From an uncultured Prevotellaceae bacterium (GTDB lineage Bacteria; Bacteroidota; Bacteroidia; Bacteroidales; Bacteroidaceae): DNA of 64,000 bases. Location of the stretch: NCBI GenBank assembly GCA_900316685.1, contig ONDS01000014.1:1-64000 (forward strand), given 5' to 3'. Below are positions 41,113 through 50,597 of this stretch, in pieces. Within the stretch, counting starts at the first letter, position 1; each line of letters opens with the position of its first letter. Position numbers and translations under genes: made by a program. The notes below the pieces were generated by a model, which did no database searches, was not told the DNA's origin, and saw nothing but the letters and a program-made list of their open reading frames with translations.

Positions 41113-43644
41113 TCATTTGATTACGATTTTACGATTGTTCTGGATATAAACGCCACGGGGCAGGCCCTCGCCGTGTCCGTCAGCATCAACCACTCGCCCA
41201 TCGAGGGTATAGATGGCGGCTGACGGGTCAGAGAAATGACGCACCGACGAGATACCATCTGTCGTTTCCTGGAATACCGCCGTGGGGGCCGCCGAAGCCT
41301 TGTCGGCCGGTATGGAGAAGAAACAGCGATAAGCGGAGATATTGGCACCGCCACCCGTGCCCACCTTCACGAAGGAGCCGTCGCTGGCCTTGTAGCCGTA
41401 ATACACCACCTTGTCGGTCGACACCAGGTGCTTACGCTCTATGGTACCCGTAAAGGTGTAATCGCCTGCGGTCACTTCGATGGGTTCACCCTCCGTCAAC
41501 TGCTTGTTGCTGAACTGCTGGAAGCATTTGCCCGTGGTGTTGGCGATGAAAATATAAGGTTTGTAAGCCTGAATGCTGCTGACCGAGGAGAACACCAGTT
41601 GGTCGTTCTCAAACGATGTCAGCTCATACGCCGTACCATCCACCAGTTGCATCTCCTCTTCGCTCAGGCTGAGCGGCAGACAGATGGTGTTGCGCTGGTC
41701 CTTGACGAACTCGCGGTCGAAGATGCCCGTGATGTTCAGTCCCATGCCCGAGAGTCCTGTCGACTTATAGTAACCACCATTGGTGAAGGCGAAGTCGGCC
41801 GTCTGTTGCGTGTTCTCACTCTCGCCGTTGTTGAAGATAATGCCTGTTGGCATAGAGGTGAGCGTTCCTGTGTAGGTCCATTTCCAGATGTTCAGTCCAT
41901 CGGCGGTCTGTCCCACCACCTCGCATTGTTGTCCCGGCCAGGAGTCGCCCGTGTAGTTGTCGGTATCGTTCCATGCCCAGCACATCACGTTGGTCCAGGG
42001 CAGCGGAGCCTCGAAGAAGGCGCATATCTCGTCGTCGGTATAAGTGACATTGCTGATGGGAGTCACCTCCTTGTCTTTCTCTGTCGCCGTCACGTCGGTG
42101 GCGCCGGTCGAACCGTTGTAGGTGAGGTACACATCCTCGGTGAACCCCGTCAGGTCGGCGGTCTGGTTGCCATTGCCGTCGTTGCAGATGCAGTTGAGCA
42201 GACCCTCCGAGGTGCTGAAGGTAGCGTAATAATACGGTTCGTCGCCTACGAAACACCGTTTGGTCATGAGCGTGCCCGGCCAAGCCCCGTTGAGCTGGTT
42301 GCCGCTGTTCTCCCACACATAGAGATAGGGAGCCTTGTCGGCCTTCACATAAACGGTGATGTCGGTCTTCTCGGCGGTGGAGATATAGAACGCGTAGTTG
42401 GGGTTTTCGGCTGTGCCCGAGCTCACCAGTTCATAGCCCGTGAGATCCACGCCCTGCGGATAGCCACTGATAACGAGGATGTTTTTCTTCGAGCCCTGGA
42501 CGACGGTCACATAGCCACCCTCGTATTCCTGTTCTACGAGCACCTTGCTCTGGCTGGTGATGCCTGCCTCCTTACGAGCGGCTATCATCTTCTTGAGTTC
42601 TTCCTTATAGGCGGTCCAATGGGGCCAGAACACGCAGGGAGTGCCCGGCATGGCGAGAATGAAGGCATTGGCAGCCAGCACATTCGAGGTGATGCGGTTG
42701 TCGTTGCGGTAGGTGTCGTGGTTGTCGACGAAGGTCACCACATACGGACTCATCTTCGGGTCACCCACCACTCCTTTGTTGGACAGCCCGCTCCAGTTGC
42801 CGTTCTTGAACACGTTCTGCATGGAGGCCTGCAGGGGGAAGTCGAAAGCGTTCGACGCATAGCCCGTGCCGGCGATCCATCCCACGAGGTTGTCGTAGTT
42901 GGTGTCCCAGTACTCACCCACCGAATAAGTCGGTTTGGCCTGCATGTTATACATGGCCACATACTTGGCGCCAAAGCCCTTCACCATATCGTAACGGAAT
43001 CCCGAATAGCCCAGTTCGTTGACTAAGAAATCGAGATAGGTGTGTATGTTCTCCTGCACCGCGGCGTTGGTATGGTCGAGGTCACGGTATCCGTCAAAGT
43101 TGTCGCCGGTGTCGGGATTGCCCCCACAAAGATAGCCGTAATTGACCTGAGCCTCGTCGTTGCTGCAGATGGCGGTGTTACCCACGTTGTCCCACGTGAT
43201 GGTATAGGTCACACCGGTATTCTGTCCCGTCACGCTCTCGTCCACGAAGTCGGTCCAGTTGGAAATGCCGTTCTTATGGTTCACCACCACATCCTCCATC
43301 ACAGCCACGCCCTTGGCTTTAAATGTCTGTATCATGGAGCGCAACTGCTCTTCGGTGCCGAAGCAAGAATTGTGGTTGAGCCAGAAGCAGGGGTCGTAAC
43401 CATTGCTCTTATAGGTGTTGTCGTAATAATAGCCCGACGGCATGCCCGAGTTGGGCACCCAGATGATGTCGAAATACTCCGACAGTTCGTCGGCAGCGTT
43501 TTCCAACGAAGTCCAGTTGGTTTCGTCGTAAGAGTCCCAATAGAACCCTTGCAGCATCACCCCACCATAGTTCGACGGCCATCCTTGGGCCCTAAGCCCT
43601 ATCACGGCGACGATGGCCAAAAACAGCGTAAAGATTTTTTTCAT
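41113..43644 (-). CDS. Secreted alpha-amylase (GH13) with starch-binding modules
   Basis: An 843-residue extracellular amylase. After the signal peptide (residues 1-19, ending LRAQ) the GH13 barrel has the nucleophile D219 (GFRYDMVKGF), the acid/base E244 (SVGEYWD) and D310 (FVDNHDT). At least two CBM26-like starch-binding modules follow (YLYVWENSGNQLNGAWPG near 445; MCWAWNDTDNYTGDSWPGQQ near 560). The protein ends GVYIQNNRKIVIK, a Por-type C-terminal signature. It probably degrades starch outside the cell without a nearby Sus transporter. Confidence 0.92.
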   Translation of the reverse strand: MKKIFTLFLAIVAVIGLRAQGWPSNYGGVMLQGFYWDSYDETNWTSLENAADELSEYFDIIWVPNSGMPSGYYYDNTYKSNGYDPCFWLNHNSCFGTEEQLRSMIQTFKAKGVAVMEDVVVNHKNGISNWTDFVDESVTGQNTGVTYTITWDNVGNTAICSNDEAQVNYGYLCGGNPDTGDNFDGYRDLDHTNAAVQENIHTYLDFLVNELGYSGFRYDMVKGFGAKYVAMYNMQAKPTYSVGEYWDTNYDNLVGWIAGTGYASNAFDFPLQASMQNVFKNGNWSGLSNKGVVGDPKMSPYVVTFVDNHDTYRNDNRITSNVLAANAFILAMPGTPCVFWPHWTAYKEELKKMIAARKEAGITSQSKVLVEQEYEGGYVTVVQGSKKNILVISGYPQGVDLTGYELVSSGTAENPNYAFYISTAEKTDITVYVKADKAPYLYVWENSGNQLNGAWPGTLMTKRCFVGDEPYYYATFSTSEGLLNCICNDGNGNQTADLTGFTEDVYLTYNGSTGATDVTATEKDKEVTPISNVTYTDDEICAFFEAPLPWTNVMCWAWNDTDNYTGDSWPGQQCEVVGQTADGLNIWKWTYTGTLTSMPTGIIFNNGESENTQQTADFAFTNGGYYKSTGLSGMGLNITGIFDREFVKDQRNTICLPLSLSEEEMQLVDGTAYELTSFENDQLVFSSVSSIQAYKPYIFIANTTGKCFQQFSNKQLTEGEPIEVTAGDYTFTGTIERKHLVSTDKVVYYGYKASDGSFVKVGTGGGANISAYRCFFSIPADKASAAPTAVFQETTDGISSVRHFSDPSAAIYTLDGRVVDADGHGEGLPRGVYIQNNRKIVIK

Positions 43645-43689
43645 AGCTTATAAAGTGATGATTGTTAGAAGATTCTGAAAAACACCCTG

Positions 43690-43697
43690 CAAATTTA
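43690..43697 (-). promoter_or_regulatory. TAnnTTTG promoter box for the amylase
   Basis: TAAATTTG on the minus strand, 45 nt upstream of the start. Confidence 0.55.
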
Positions 43698-43837
43698 TCA
43701 TTTTTAGCCATAGGATGAACGCAACGTGTGGTTAATTATTCCACAACGGTCGCGCAATCGGTTGCACAATCGGAGCAATCGGATAATCCTATATGAACTT
43801 TTCATGTTTTTTTTTCGGTTATTCGAAATAAAAAATG

Positions 43838-43845
43838 TAATTTAG
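43838..43845 (+). promoter_or_regulatory. Near-consensus -7 box abutting the subtilase start
   Basis: TAATTTAG differs from TAnnTTTG at one position and ends 4 nt before the ATG. Confidence 0.3.
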
Positions 43846-43849
43846 CGAC

Positions 43850-45979
43850 ATGATTCGTATTCGCAAGATATCAGCCTTCTTTTTCATATCGGCATTTCTT
43901 TGGGGAATGGCGGCGAAGGCCTTGGCACAAGAAGTTGGTTCCAGCCATCGGTTGTCGCCCCATCTGGCCCTGCTCCTCCAGCAACCCGAGGGACGCCCCG
44001 ACAGCATCGACGTGCTCGTGCGGTTCGGCGATGCGGCGATGGGCGAAACGACCATACAACGCCATGGTTGCCGGCTGATGACATGGATAGGCCGGGTGGC
44101 GGTGGTACGCGGCACCCTTACCGACCTGACCGACATGGCCACCGACCATCAAGTGCTTCGGATGGAAGGCGAACCTTTCGGTCGGGCGCAGACCGATGTG
44201 AGCGGGCGGATCATTCATGCCACGGAGGTTCACAACGGCACATCGCTGCCTCGCGCCTTCACGGGCAAGGGGGTATGCTGCGCCATCCTCGACCATGGTC
44301 TCGACTTCACCCACCCGGCTTTCCATGATGAGGAAGGACGGCTACGCATCACCTATTTCCACGACTGCACAACCGGCGAGACCTACGAAGGGGCCGACCT
44401 CATCGCTGCTCAGCAAGGGTCGTCGACCATCGAGCGCTCCTACCACGGTTCACACGTATTGGGCATCATGGCAGGCTCACCCGTCGGCCCTTTCTGCGGC
44501 ATGGCTCCCGGGGCCACCATCCTCGCCGCCGATTTCGACGGCTACGCCCGCAACTTCGAAGGAGGGTCGGCGGCCACCATCCTTCTTGCCATGAAGCGGC
44601 TGTTCGACCATGCCGACGCCCTGGGCCAGCCCTGCGTGCTCAACTTCAGCAGCAGCGTGGGCTACCTCGCCGGCAGTCCACGCCCCCTCGAAGAAGAATG
44701 TCTGGCTGCGATGACCGGACCGGGACATATCATCGTGGCGGCAGCCTCGAACAGGGGAGCCAAACGCTGCTGTATGCACAAGCAAGAGGGACAGCCCCGA
44801 GCAGGAGCCATCATGAATAATGTGACCAGCAACTATAGCGGCATCGTGGAATGGGACCTCTACACCGACGGCGACATCGACATGACCATCGCACTGCTTG
44901 GCAGCGACCTCGCCACTGAAAAGCTGCGGTTGTCGGTAAGCACCAACGACATAGACCAAGCCGAAGGGCGGAGTTGGAGCCAAACAGCCACGTACAATGT
45001 CACCCATTTCACGCTCACTGGAACGGATATGGGCATGATGGGGACTAAGCGGTTGTACCATTTCGTCTTGACCCCCGACAGGGGGAGCCTGCGTACCATC
45101 ATCGCCCTGCATCTCGACGGACAGGCAGAAGCCACGGTCTTCACCAACGCCGACGTGAGCGATTTCCTCGACACGCCCACCCCCGAGGGTTATGCCGACG
45201 GCACCCTCGGCGGCACCATAGGATGGCCCGCCATCAGCCCATCGGTCATCGCCGTGGGTGCCACCGCCCACACGCTGGCTTTCACCAACCTAATGGGTGA
45301 GGAGCAAGACGAGAGCGGCGATGCGCCCAACGGTACGGGAAAAACTGCCATCTTCTCCGGGCGCGGCCCTTTGTATCCGGGCAGCCCAGTCAAACCCGAG
45401 TCATGCGCCCCAGGCACAGCCGTCAAGGCTCCACTCAATCACTTCTACCCCCTGACCGACAAGTTGCGCTCCCAGCTGGTGTGGCAGACCGACGACGAGA
45501 CGCCCTACTACTGGATGGCACAAAGTGGCACTTCGATGGCGGCTCCAATGGTGGCAGGCATCATCGCCCTGTGGTTGGAGGCGCAACCCGACCTATCGCC
45601 TGACGATGTGCGCGAACTGCTGGCCTTGTCGTGCACCCATCCCGACGACACCCTGCCCTACCCCAACGACCTCTACGGACATGGCGAAATCGACGCCCAC
45701 CGAGGCATACTCCACTTGCTGGGTCTCGACGGCATCGAGGACATCCCATGCCACCCCTTGCACGAGGGATGGCTGAAGAAGGAAGGCAAGCAACTGGTGC
45801 TGATACCGCAAGAAGGCTCCCCGGCGCTCTCTTTGCGTATTTACAATACACAAGGACAATTGGTTACTACGACGACTCTCACCACCGACTGCCCTGCCCT
45901 CGACCTCTCGGCATTTCCCTCCGGCATCTACGTGATAGCCACCCAACAAGGCAGCCTGATTCTAAACACCAAACCCTAA
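43850..45979 (+). CDS. Secreted S8 family serine peptidase (subtilase)
   Basis: A 709-residue subtilisin-like protease. After the signal peptide (about residues 1-27, ending ALAQ) and a short prodomain comes the triad: D148 (AILDHGLDFTHP), H202 (GSHVLGIMAG) and S562 (SGTSMAAPMVAG). A long insert between H and S is typical of Bacteroidota subtilases. The C-terminus (LRIYNTQGQLV ... FPSGIYVIATQQG) resembles a T9SS type A sorting domain, indicating surface or secreted location. Confidence 0.92.
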   Translation: MIRIRKISAFFFISAFLWGMAAKALAQEVGSSHRLSPHLALLLQQPEGRPDSIDVLVRFGDAAMGETTIQRHGCRLMTWIGRVAVVRGTLTDLTDMATDHQVLRMEGEPFGRAQTDVSGRIIHATEVHNGTSLPRAFTGKGVCCAILDHGLDFTHPAFHDEEGRLRITYFHDCTTGETYEGADLIAAQQGSSTIERSYHGSHVLGIMAGSPVGPFCGMAPGATILAADFDGYARNFEGGSAATILLAMKRLFDHADALGQPCVLNFSSSVGYLAGSPRPLEEECLAAMTGPGHIIVAAASNRGAKRCCMHKQEGQPRAGAIMNNVTSNYSGIVEWDLYTDGDIDMTIALLGSDLATEKLRLSVSTNDIDQAEGRSWSQTATYNVTHFTLTGTDMGMMGTKRLYHFVLTPDRGSLRTIIALHLDGQAEATVFTNADVSDFLDTPTPEGYADGTLGGTIGWPAISPSVIAVGATAHTLAFTNLMGEEQDESGDAPNGTGKTAIFSGRGPLYPGSPVKPESCAPGTAVKAPLNHFYPLTDKLRSQLVWQTDDETPYYWMAQSGTSMAAPMVAGIIALWLEAQPDLSPDDVRELLALSCTHPDDTLPYPNDLYGHGEIDAHRGILHLLGLDGIEDIPCHPLHEGWLKKEGKQLVLIPQEGSPALSLRIYNTQGQLVTTTTLTTDCPALDLSAFPSGIYVIATQQGSLILNTKP

Positions 45980-46250
45980 ACACTCTTCCTTAACCCTTCA
46001 AAACAACGAATCTAACGAATTACACGAATTCTCACAGAACACTAAACACTCTACACTAAACATTCTACACTCAACACTCTACACTAAACACTAAACACTC
46101 AACACTCAACATTCTACACTCAACACTCTACACTCAACACTAAACATTCAACACTATACACTAAACCCTAAACACTCAACACTAAACATTCAACACTCAA
46201 CACTAAACACTCTACACTAAACACTAAACATTCTACACTCAACACTCAAC
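45980..46250 (+). repeat. Long heptamer tract upstream of etfB, with the 45-bp module
   Basis: The tract contains the ACAACGAAT...ACTAAAC module (46003-46047), then some 28 heptamers ACTAAAC, ACTCTAC, ATTCTAC and ACTCAAC up to about 46250. With the promoter region it makes a 480-nt gene-free stretch. Confidence 0.85.
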
Positions 46251-46342
46251 CATTTCTTGCACAAAAAGGGGGAAATGTGCACAAAAAGAGTATAAATGTG
46301 CATTTTTAATTACAAATCCTTTGTCACACGCTGAAAAATGAG

Positions 46343-46350
46343 TACTTTTG
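46343..46350 (+). promoter_or_regulatory. TAnnTTTG promoter box for the etf operon
   Basis: TACTTTTG, about 112 nt before the etfB start. Two GCACAAAAAG direct repeats lie just upstream (46258-46288). Confidence 0.55.
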
Positions 46351-46462
46351 CAGCCGAAAACTGCAAAGGGCTTGTTGTGCTTGCCCTCGACAGTTGGAAG
46401 AGAACAAGCCACAAGCTACATTTGGATGTTTTTGGAATAACCATTTTTTATCAAAAAATAAT

Positions 46463-47335
46463 ATGAGTTTGAAAATTGTTGTACTTGCCAAGCAAGTACC
46501 TGACACACGCAACGTGGGCAAGGACGCCATGACTGCCGAAGGCACCGTCAACCGCGCCGCCCTGCCCGCCATCTTCAATCCTGAAGACCTGAATGCCCTG
46601 GAGCAAGCCCTCCGTCTGAAGGAGCAGCATCCTGGTTCCACCGTAGGCATCCTCACGATGGGTCCTCCACGTGCCGGTGAAATCATCCGCCAAGGTCTCT
46701 ATCGTGGAGCCGACACCGGTTGGCTCTTGACCGACCGTCTGTTCGCAGGAGCCGACACGTTGGCCACTTCTTACGCCTTAGCCACCGCCATCAAGAAGAT
46801 TGGCGATGTGGACATTGTGATCGGTGGTCGTCAGGCCATCGATGGCGACACCGCCCAAGTGGGTCCGCAGGTAGCCCAGAAACTGGGTCTGAACCAAGTG
46901 ACCTACGCAGAGGAAATCCTGAAGATTGAAGACGGCAAAGCCACCATCCGCCGCCATATCGACGGTGGTGTGGAGACGGTGGAAGCCCCGCTGCCCGTGG
47001 TCATCACCGTCAACGGCAGCGCCGCACCCTGTCGTCCCTGCAATGCCAAACTGGTGATGAAATACAAGCGTGCCACCTGTCCGATGGAACGCCCTGCTGA
47101 GGGAACGTCATACGATTACCTCTATGAGGAGCGTCCCTACCTGACCCTGAACCAGTGGTCAGTGGCCGATGTCGACGGCGATGCCAACCAATGCGGTCTG
47201 GCCGGTTCGCCCACCAAGGTGAAAGCAGTGAAGAACATCGTGTTCCAGGCTAAGGAGTCGAAGACTTTGACGGCTTCCGATGCCGATGTCGAGAGTATGA
47301 TCAAAGAATTGTTGGAAGAAAAGATTATAGGATAA
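46463..47335 (+). CDS. etfB: Electron transfer flavoprotein subunit beta
   Basis: A 290-residue EtfB (MSLKIVVLAKQVPDTR, NPEDLNALEQALRL, GRQAIDGDTAQVGPQ, PCRPCNAKLVMKYKRA). With EtfA it forms the FAD/AMP heterodimer that accepts electrons from acyl-CoA dehydrogenase. The start at 46463 matches the conserved N-terminus; codons upstream translate the leader. etfA starts 4 nt after the stop. Confidence 0.94.
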   Translation: MSLKIVVLAKQVPDTRNVGKDAMTAEGTVNRAALPAIFNPEDLNALEQALRLKEQHPGSTVGILTMGPPRAGEIIRQGLYRGADTGWLLTDRLFAGADTLATSYALATAIKKIGDVDIVIGGRQAIDGDTAQVGPQVAQKLGLNQVTYAEEILKIEDGKATIRRHIDGGVETVEAPLPVVITVNGSAAPCRPCNAKLVMKYKRATCPMERPAEGTSYDYLYEERPYLTLNQWSVADVDGDANQCGLAGSPTKVKAVKNIVFQAKESKTLTASDADVESMIKELLEEKIIG

Positions 47336-47339
47336 AGCC

Positions 47340-48365
47340 ATGCAGAACGTTTTTGTATATGTAGAAATAGAAGGCACCCAGGTACAGGAAGTATCTCAGG
47401 AGCTGCTGACCAAGGGTCGCAAGCTGGCCAATGAACTGAACGTTGAACTGCATGCCGTGGTCATCGGCACCGACATCAAGGGCAAGGTGGAAGACCAGAT
47501 ACTTCCCTACGGCGTAGACAAGTTGTTCGTCTTCGACGGAGAGGGACTGTTCCCCTACACCTCAGCACCCCACACCGACATCCTCGTCAACCTGTTCAAG
47601 GAGGAGGAACCGCAGATTTGTCTGATGGGCGCCACCGTCATCGGTCGCGACCTCGGTCCCCGCGTCTCCTCGTCGCTGACCAGCGGTCTGACCGCCGACT
47701 GCACGCAGTTGGAGATTGGCGAGTATGACGAGAAGAAGACAGGCAAGCACTATGACAACCTGCTCTATCAGATCCGTCCCGCCTTCGGTGGCAACATCGT
47801 GGCCACCATCGTCAATCCCGACCATCGTCCACAGATGGCCACCGTGCGCTCGGGCGTGATGCAAAAAGCCATCTACGAGGGCGACTGCCGCAAAGAAGTG
47901 GTCTATCCCGACGTGGCTAAATATGTGGATATGGCTGTGGCTGGCGTCGTCAAGGTGCTCGACCACCATGTGGAAGCCGCCAAGCACAACCTCAAGGGTG
48001 CTCCCATCGTGGTGGCGGGAGGTTACGGCATGGGCTCGAAAGAAGGTTTCGACATGCTCTTCGACCTGGCCAAGGTGCTCCACGGCGAGGTGGGTGGCTC
48101 ACGTGCCGCCGTCGATGCTGGTTTCTGCGACCATGACCGTCAGATTGGTCAGACAGGTGTGACCGTCCATCCCAAGGTGTATATCGCCTGTGGTATCTCC
48201 GGTCAGATCCAGCACATCGCCGGTATGCAGGACTCTGGTATCATCATCTCTGTGAACTCCGATCCCGAGGCTCCCATCAACAAGATTGCCGACTACGTGA
48301 TTGTGGGCACGGTGGAGGAAGTTGTTCCGAAACTGATTAAGTATTATAAGCAGAATAGTAAATAA
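47340..48365 (+). CDS. etfA: Electron transfer flavoprotein subunit alpha
   Basis: A 341-residue EtfA. The C-terminal FAD domain has GGSRAAVDAGFCDHDRQIGQ, VYIACGISGQIQH, and SVNSDPEAPINKIADYVIVG. It pairs with EtfB upstream. Between it and its partner dehydrogenase lies the four-helix-bundle element, so the operon is interrupted. Confidence 0.95.
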   Translation: MQNVFVYVEIEGTQVQEVSQELLTKGRKLANELNVELHAVVIGTDIKGKVEDQILPYGVDKLFVFDGEGLFPYTSAPHTDILVNLFKEEEPQICLMGATVIGRDLGPRVSSSLTSGLTADCTQLEIGEYDEKKTGKHYDNLLYQIRPAFGGNIVATIVNPDHRPQMATVRSGVMQKAIYEGDCRKEVVYPDVAKYVDMAVAGVVKVLDHHVEAAKHNLKGAPIVVAGGYGMGSKEGFDMLFDLAKVLHGEVGGSRAAVDAGFCDHDRQIGQTGVTVHPKVYIACGISGQIQHIAGMQDSGIIISVNSDPEAPINKIADYVIVGTVEEVVPKLIKYYKQNSK

Positions 48366-48370
48366 TTACA

Positions 48371-48839
48371 GGAGATAGAAGAAGTTAGGAGAAGTTAGAA
48401 GAAGATAAAGGACAAATGCTATGACGCGGACATTTGAAGAAGTTGGAGCCTGGCAAAAATCCCATGAGTTTGTACTGATGGTATATAATGCCACAAAGTC
48501 ATTCCCTGACTTTGAAAGGTTCGGACTTTGTTCTCAATTTCAACGTGCCGCAGTATCCATAGCAGCAAATATCGCTGAAGGTTATAAAAAAATAAGCAAG
48601 GCAGATAAACTTCGCTTTTTCAACATTTCGCAAGGTAGTATGGAAGAATGCAGATACTATTGCATTCTCTCCAAAGATCTTGGTTATATCGACGAAATGA
48701 CATTTTCCCAATTACAAAATGCATTGAACTCTGCAAGTTATATGTTGAACGCATATATTAACAGCATTGTCGATAATAAAGGAATAACTGACTAATGTCC
48801 TTTATCTTCCTTTACCTTCTTTTACCTTCCTTTAACTCC
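48371..48839 (+). mobile_element. IVS-like element: 44-bp inverted repeat enclosing a four-helix-bundle gene
   Basis: The left arm is 48371-48414 and the right arm 48796-48839. They are 44 nt each, aligned without gaps: 35 Watson-Crick plus 4 G-U pairs. The inner 14 bp are perfect (GAAGATAAAGGACA with its complement). Each arm is four in-register 10-nt units plus four bases. The enclosed gene starts 6 nt after the left arm and its stop TAA touches the right arm. S23/IVP genes in 23S rRNA intervening sequences sit in the same kind of long stem. Mobility is inference. Confidence 0.6.
48421..48795 (+). CDS. Four-helix-bundle protein (23S rRNA intervening-sequence protein family)
   Basis: A 124-residue protein of the S23/IVP family (TIGR02436 type). 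Its motifs are EEVGAWQKSHEFVLMVYNAT, QFQRAAVSIAANIAEGYKK and SQGSMEECRYYCILSKDLGYI. Family members are pentameric helical bundles, encoded in 23S rRNA intervening sequences, next to diversity-generating retroelements (Avd), or as solo genes. Function here is unknown. The gene is more AT-rich than etfA and acd, and sits within the inverted-repeat element. Confidence 0.9.
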   Translation: MTRTFEEVGAWQKSHEFVLMVYNATKSFPDFERFGLCSQFQRAAVSIAANIAEGYKKISKADKLRFFNISQGSMEECRYYCILSKDLGYIDEMTFSQLQNALNSASYMLNAYINSIVDNKGITD

Positions 48840-48857
48840 ATATAAAAGAACAAACCA

Positions 48858-50597
48858 ATGGCAAACTATTATAGCGATCATCCTGAGATCGGGTTCTACT
48901 TGAACCACCCCCTGATGAAAAGAATTGTCGAGCTGAAGGAAAAAGGCTTCGTCGACAAAGACCAATATGCCGATGCACCCGTTGACTTCGACGATGCCAT
49001 CGAGAACTACAAACAAATTTTGGAAATCACGGGCGACGTGGCCGCCAACATCATCGAGCCCAACTCGGAGAGTGTCGACCTGGAAGGTCCGCACCTCGAG
49101 AACGGACGCATGATCTACGCCTCGAAGACTTTCGAGAACCTCGATGCCACCCGCAAGGCGGGTCTGCATGGTGTGAGTATGCCTCGCCGTTACGGCGGTC
49201 TGAACCTGCCCAATGCCGTCTTCTCGATGCTGAGCGAGGTGATAGCCGCCGCAGATGCCGGATTCCAGAACATCTGGAGTCTTCAGAGCTGTATCGACAC
49301 GCTCTATGAGTTCGGAAGCGAGGAACAGCGCGAGAAATACATCCCTCGCGTGTGCGCTGGCGAGACCATGTCGATGGACCTCACCGAACCCGATGCCGGT
49401 AGCGACCTGCAACGCGTGATGCTCAAGGCCACCTACGACGAGAAAGAGGATTGCTGGCGCCTGAACGGCGTGAAGCGCTTCATCACCAATGGCGACTCTG
49501 ACATCCACCTTGTGCTCGCCCGTTCGGAGGAAGGCACGAAAGACGGCCGTGGCCTGTCGATGTTCATCTACGACAAGCGTCAGGGCGGTGTCAACGTGCG
49601 CCACATCGAGCACAAGCTCGGCATCCACGGTTCACCTACCTGCGAGTTGACCTACAAGAACGCCAAGGCTGAACTTTGCGGAAGCACCCGCATGGGTCTC
49701 ATCAAATATGTGATGGCACTGATGAACGGCGCCCGCCTCGGGATCGCCGCGCAGAGTGTGGGTGTGGAGCAGGAAGCCTACAACGAAGGACTGAAATACG
49801 CCAAGGAGCGTCAGCAGTTCGGTCAGAAGATCATCGAGTTCCCCGCTGTCTACGACATGCTCGCCCGTATGAAAGCCAAGTTGGACGCCGGTCGTTCGCT
49901 GCTCTACCAGACTGCCTGCCATGTAGACATCTACAAGGCCCTGGAGGATATCCAGCGCGACCGCAAGCTTGAGGCCGAGGAGCGTCAGGAACTGAAGAAA
50001 TACCAGCGTCTGGCCGATGCCTTCACACCTCTGGCCAAGGGTATGAACTCCGAATATGCCAACCAGAACGCCTACGATGCCATCAGCATCCACGGCGGTT
50101 CGGGCTTCATCATGGAGTATAAGAGCCAACGACTGTTCCGCGATGCCCGTATCTTCTCCATCTACGAAGGTACGACGCAGTTGCAGGTGGTGGCCGCCAT
50201 CCGCTACATCACCAACGGTACCTATCTCGGCATCATGAAAGAGATGCTCGAGCAGGAGGTGAGCGCCGACATGCTTCCCCTCAAGAAGCGTATTGAGGGC
50301 ATGGTGGCCCAGTATGAGGCAGCCCTCAACTATGTGAAGGAAGCCCAGAACCAGGAGATGCAGGACTTCCTGGCCCGCCGTCTGTACGACATGACGGGCG
50401 ACATCATCATGTCGCTGCTCATCATCGGCGATGCCAGCAAAGCCCCCGAGCTTTTCGGCAAGAGCGCCCAGGTGTATGTGCGCATGGCCGAGGAAGACGT
50501 GATGGGCAAGGCCATCTACGTGCGCCACTTCACTCCCGAGGAGTTGCCCAGTTTCCGTGCCAAGGAAGAAGAGGCAGAGGAAGCGGCCGAGGCATGA
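48858..50597 (+). CDS. Acyl-CoA dehydrogenase (long form)
   Basis: A 579-residue flavin enzyme, longer than the about 380-residue mitochondrial type because of a C-terminal extension. Motifs: SMDLTEPDAGSDLQRVMLKA (substrate/FAD loop), NDAISIHGGSGF-like (AYDAISIHGGSGFIMEYKSQ), and RIFSIYEGTTQLQ. It oxidises an acyl-CoA to the enoyl-CoA and passes electrons to EtfAB, encoded just upstream. Its Glu/Ala-rich tail (EEAEEAAEA) overlaps the MGMT gene by an ATGA. Confidence 0.92.
   Translation: MANYYSDHPEIGFYLNHPLMKRIVELKEKGFVDKDQYADAPVDFDDAIENYKQILEITGDVAANIIEPNSESVDLEGPHLENGRMIYASKTFENLDATRKAGLHGVSMPRRYGGLNLPNAVFSMLSEVIAAADAGFQNIWSLQSCIDTLYEFGSEEQREKYIPRVCAGETMSMDLTEPDAGSDLQRVMLKATYDEKEDCWRLNGVKRFITNGDSDIHLVLARSEEGTKDGRGLSMFIYDKRQGGVNVRHIEHKLGIHGSPTCELTYKNAKAELCGSTRMGLIKYVMALMNGARLGIAAQSVGVEQEAYNEGLKYAKERQQFGQKIIEFPAVYDMLARMKAKLDAGRSLLYQTACHVDIYKALEDIQRDRKLEAEERQELKKYQRLADAFTPLAKGMNSEYANQNAYDAISIHGGSGFIMEYKSQRLFRDARIFSIYEGTTQLQVVAAIRYITNGTYLGIMKEMLEQEVSADMLPLKKRIEGMVAQYEAALNYVKEAQNQEMQDFLARRLYDMTGDIIMSLLIIGDASKAPELFGKSAQVYVRMAEEDVMGKAIYVRHFTPEELPSFRAKEEEAEEAAEA

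Noticed and set aside
41236-43026. 596-codon plus-strand frame opposite the amylase
   Set aside because: Antisense shadow; the minus strand carries all GH13 catalytic motifs.
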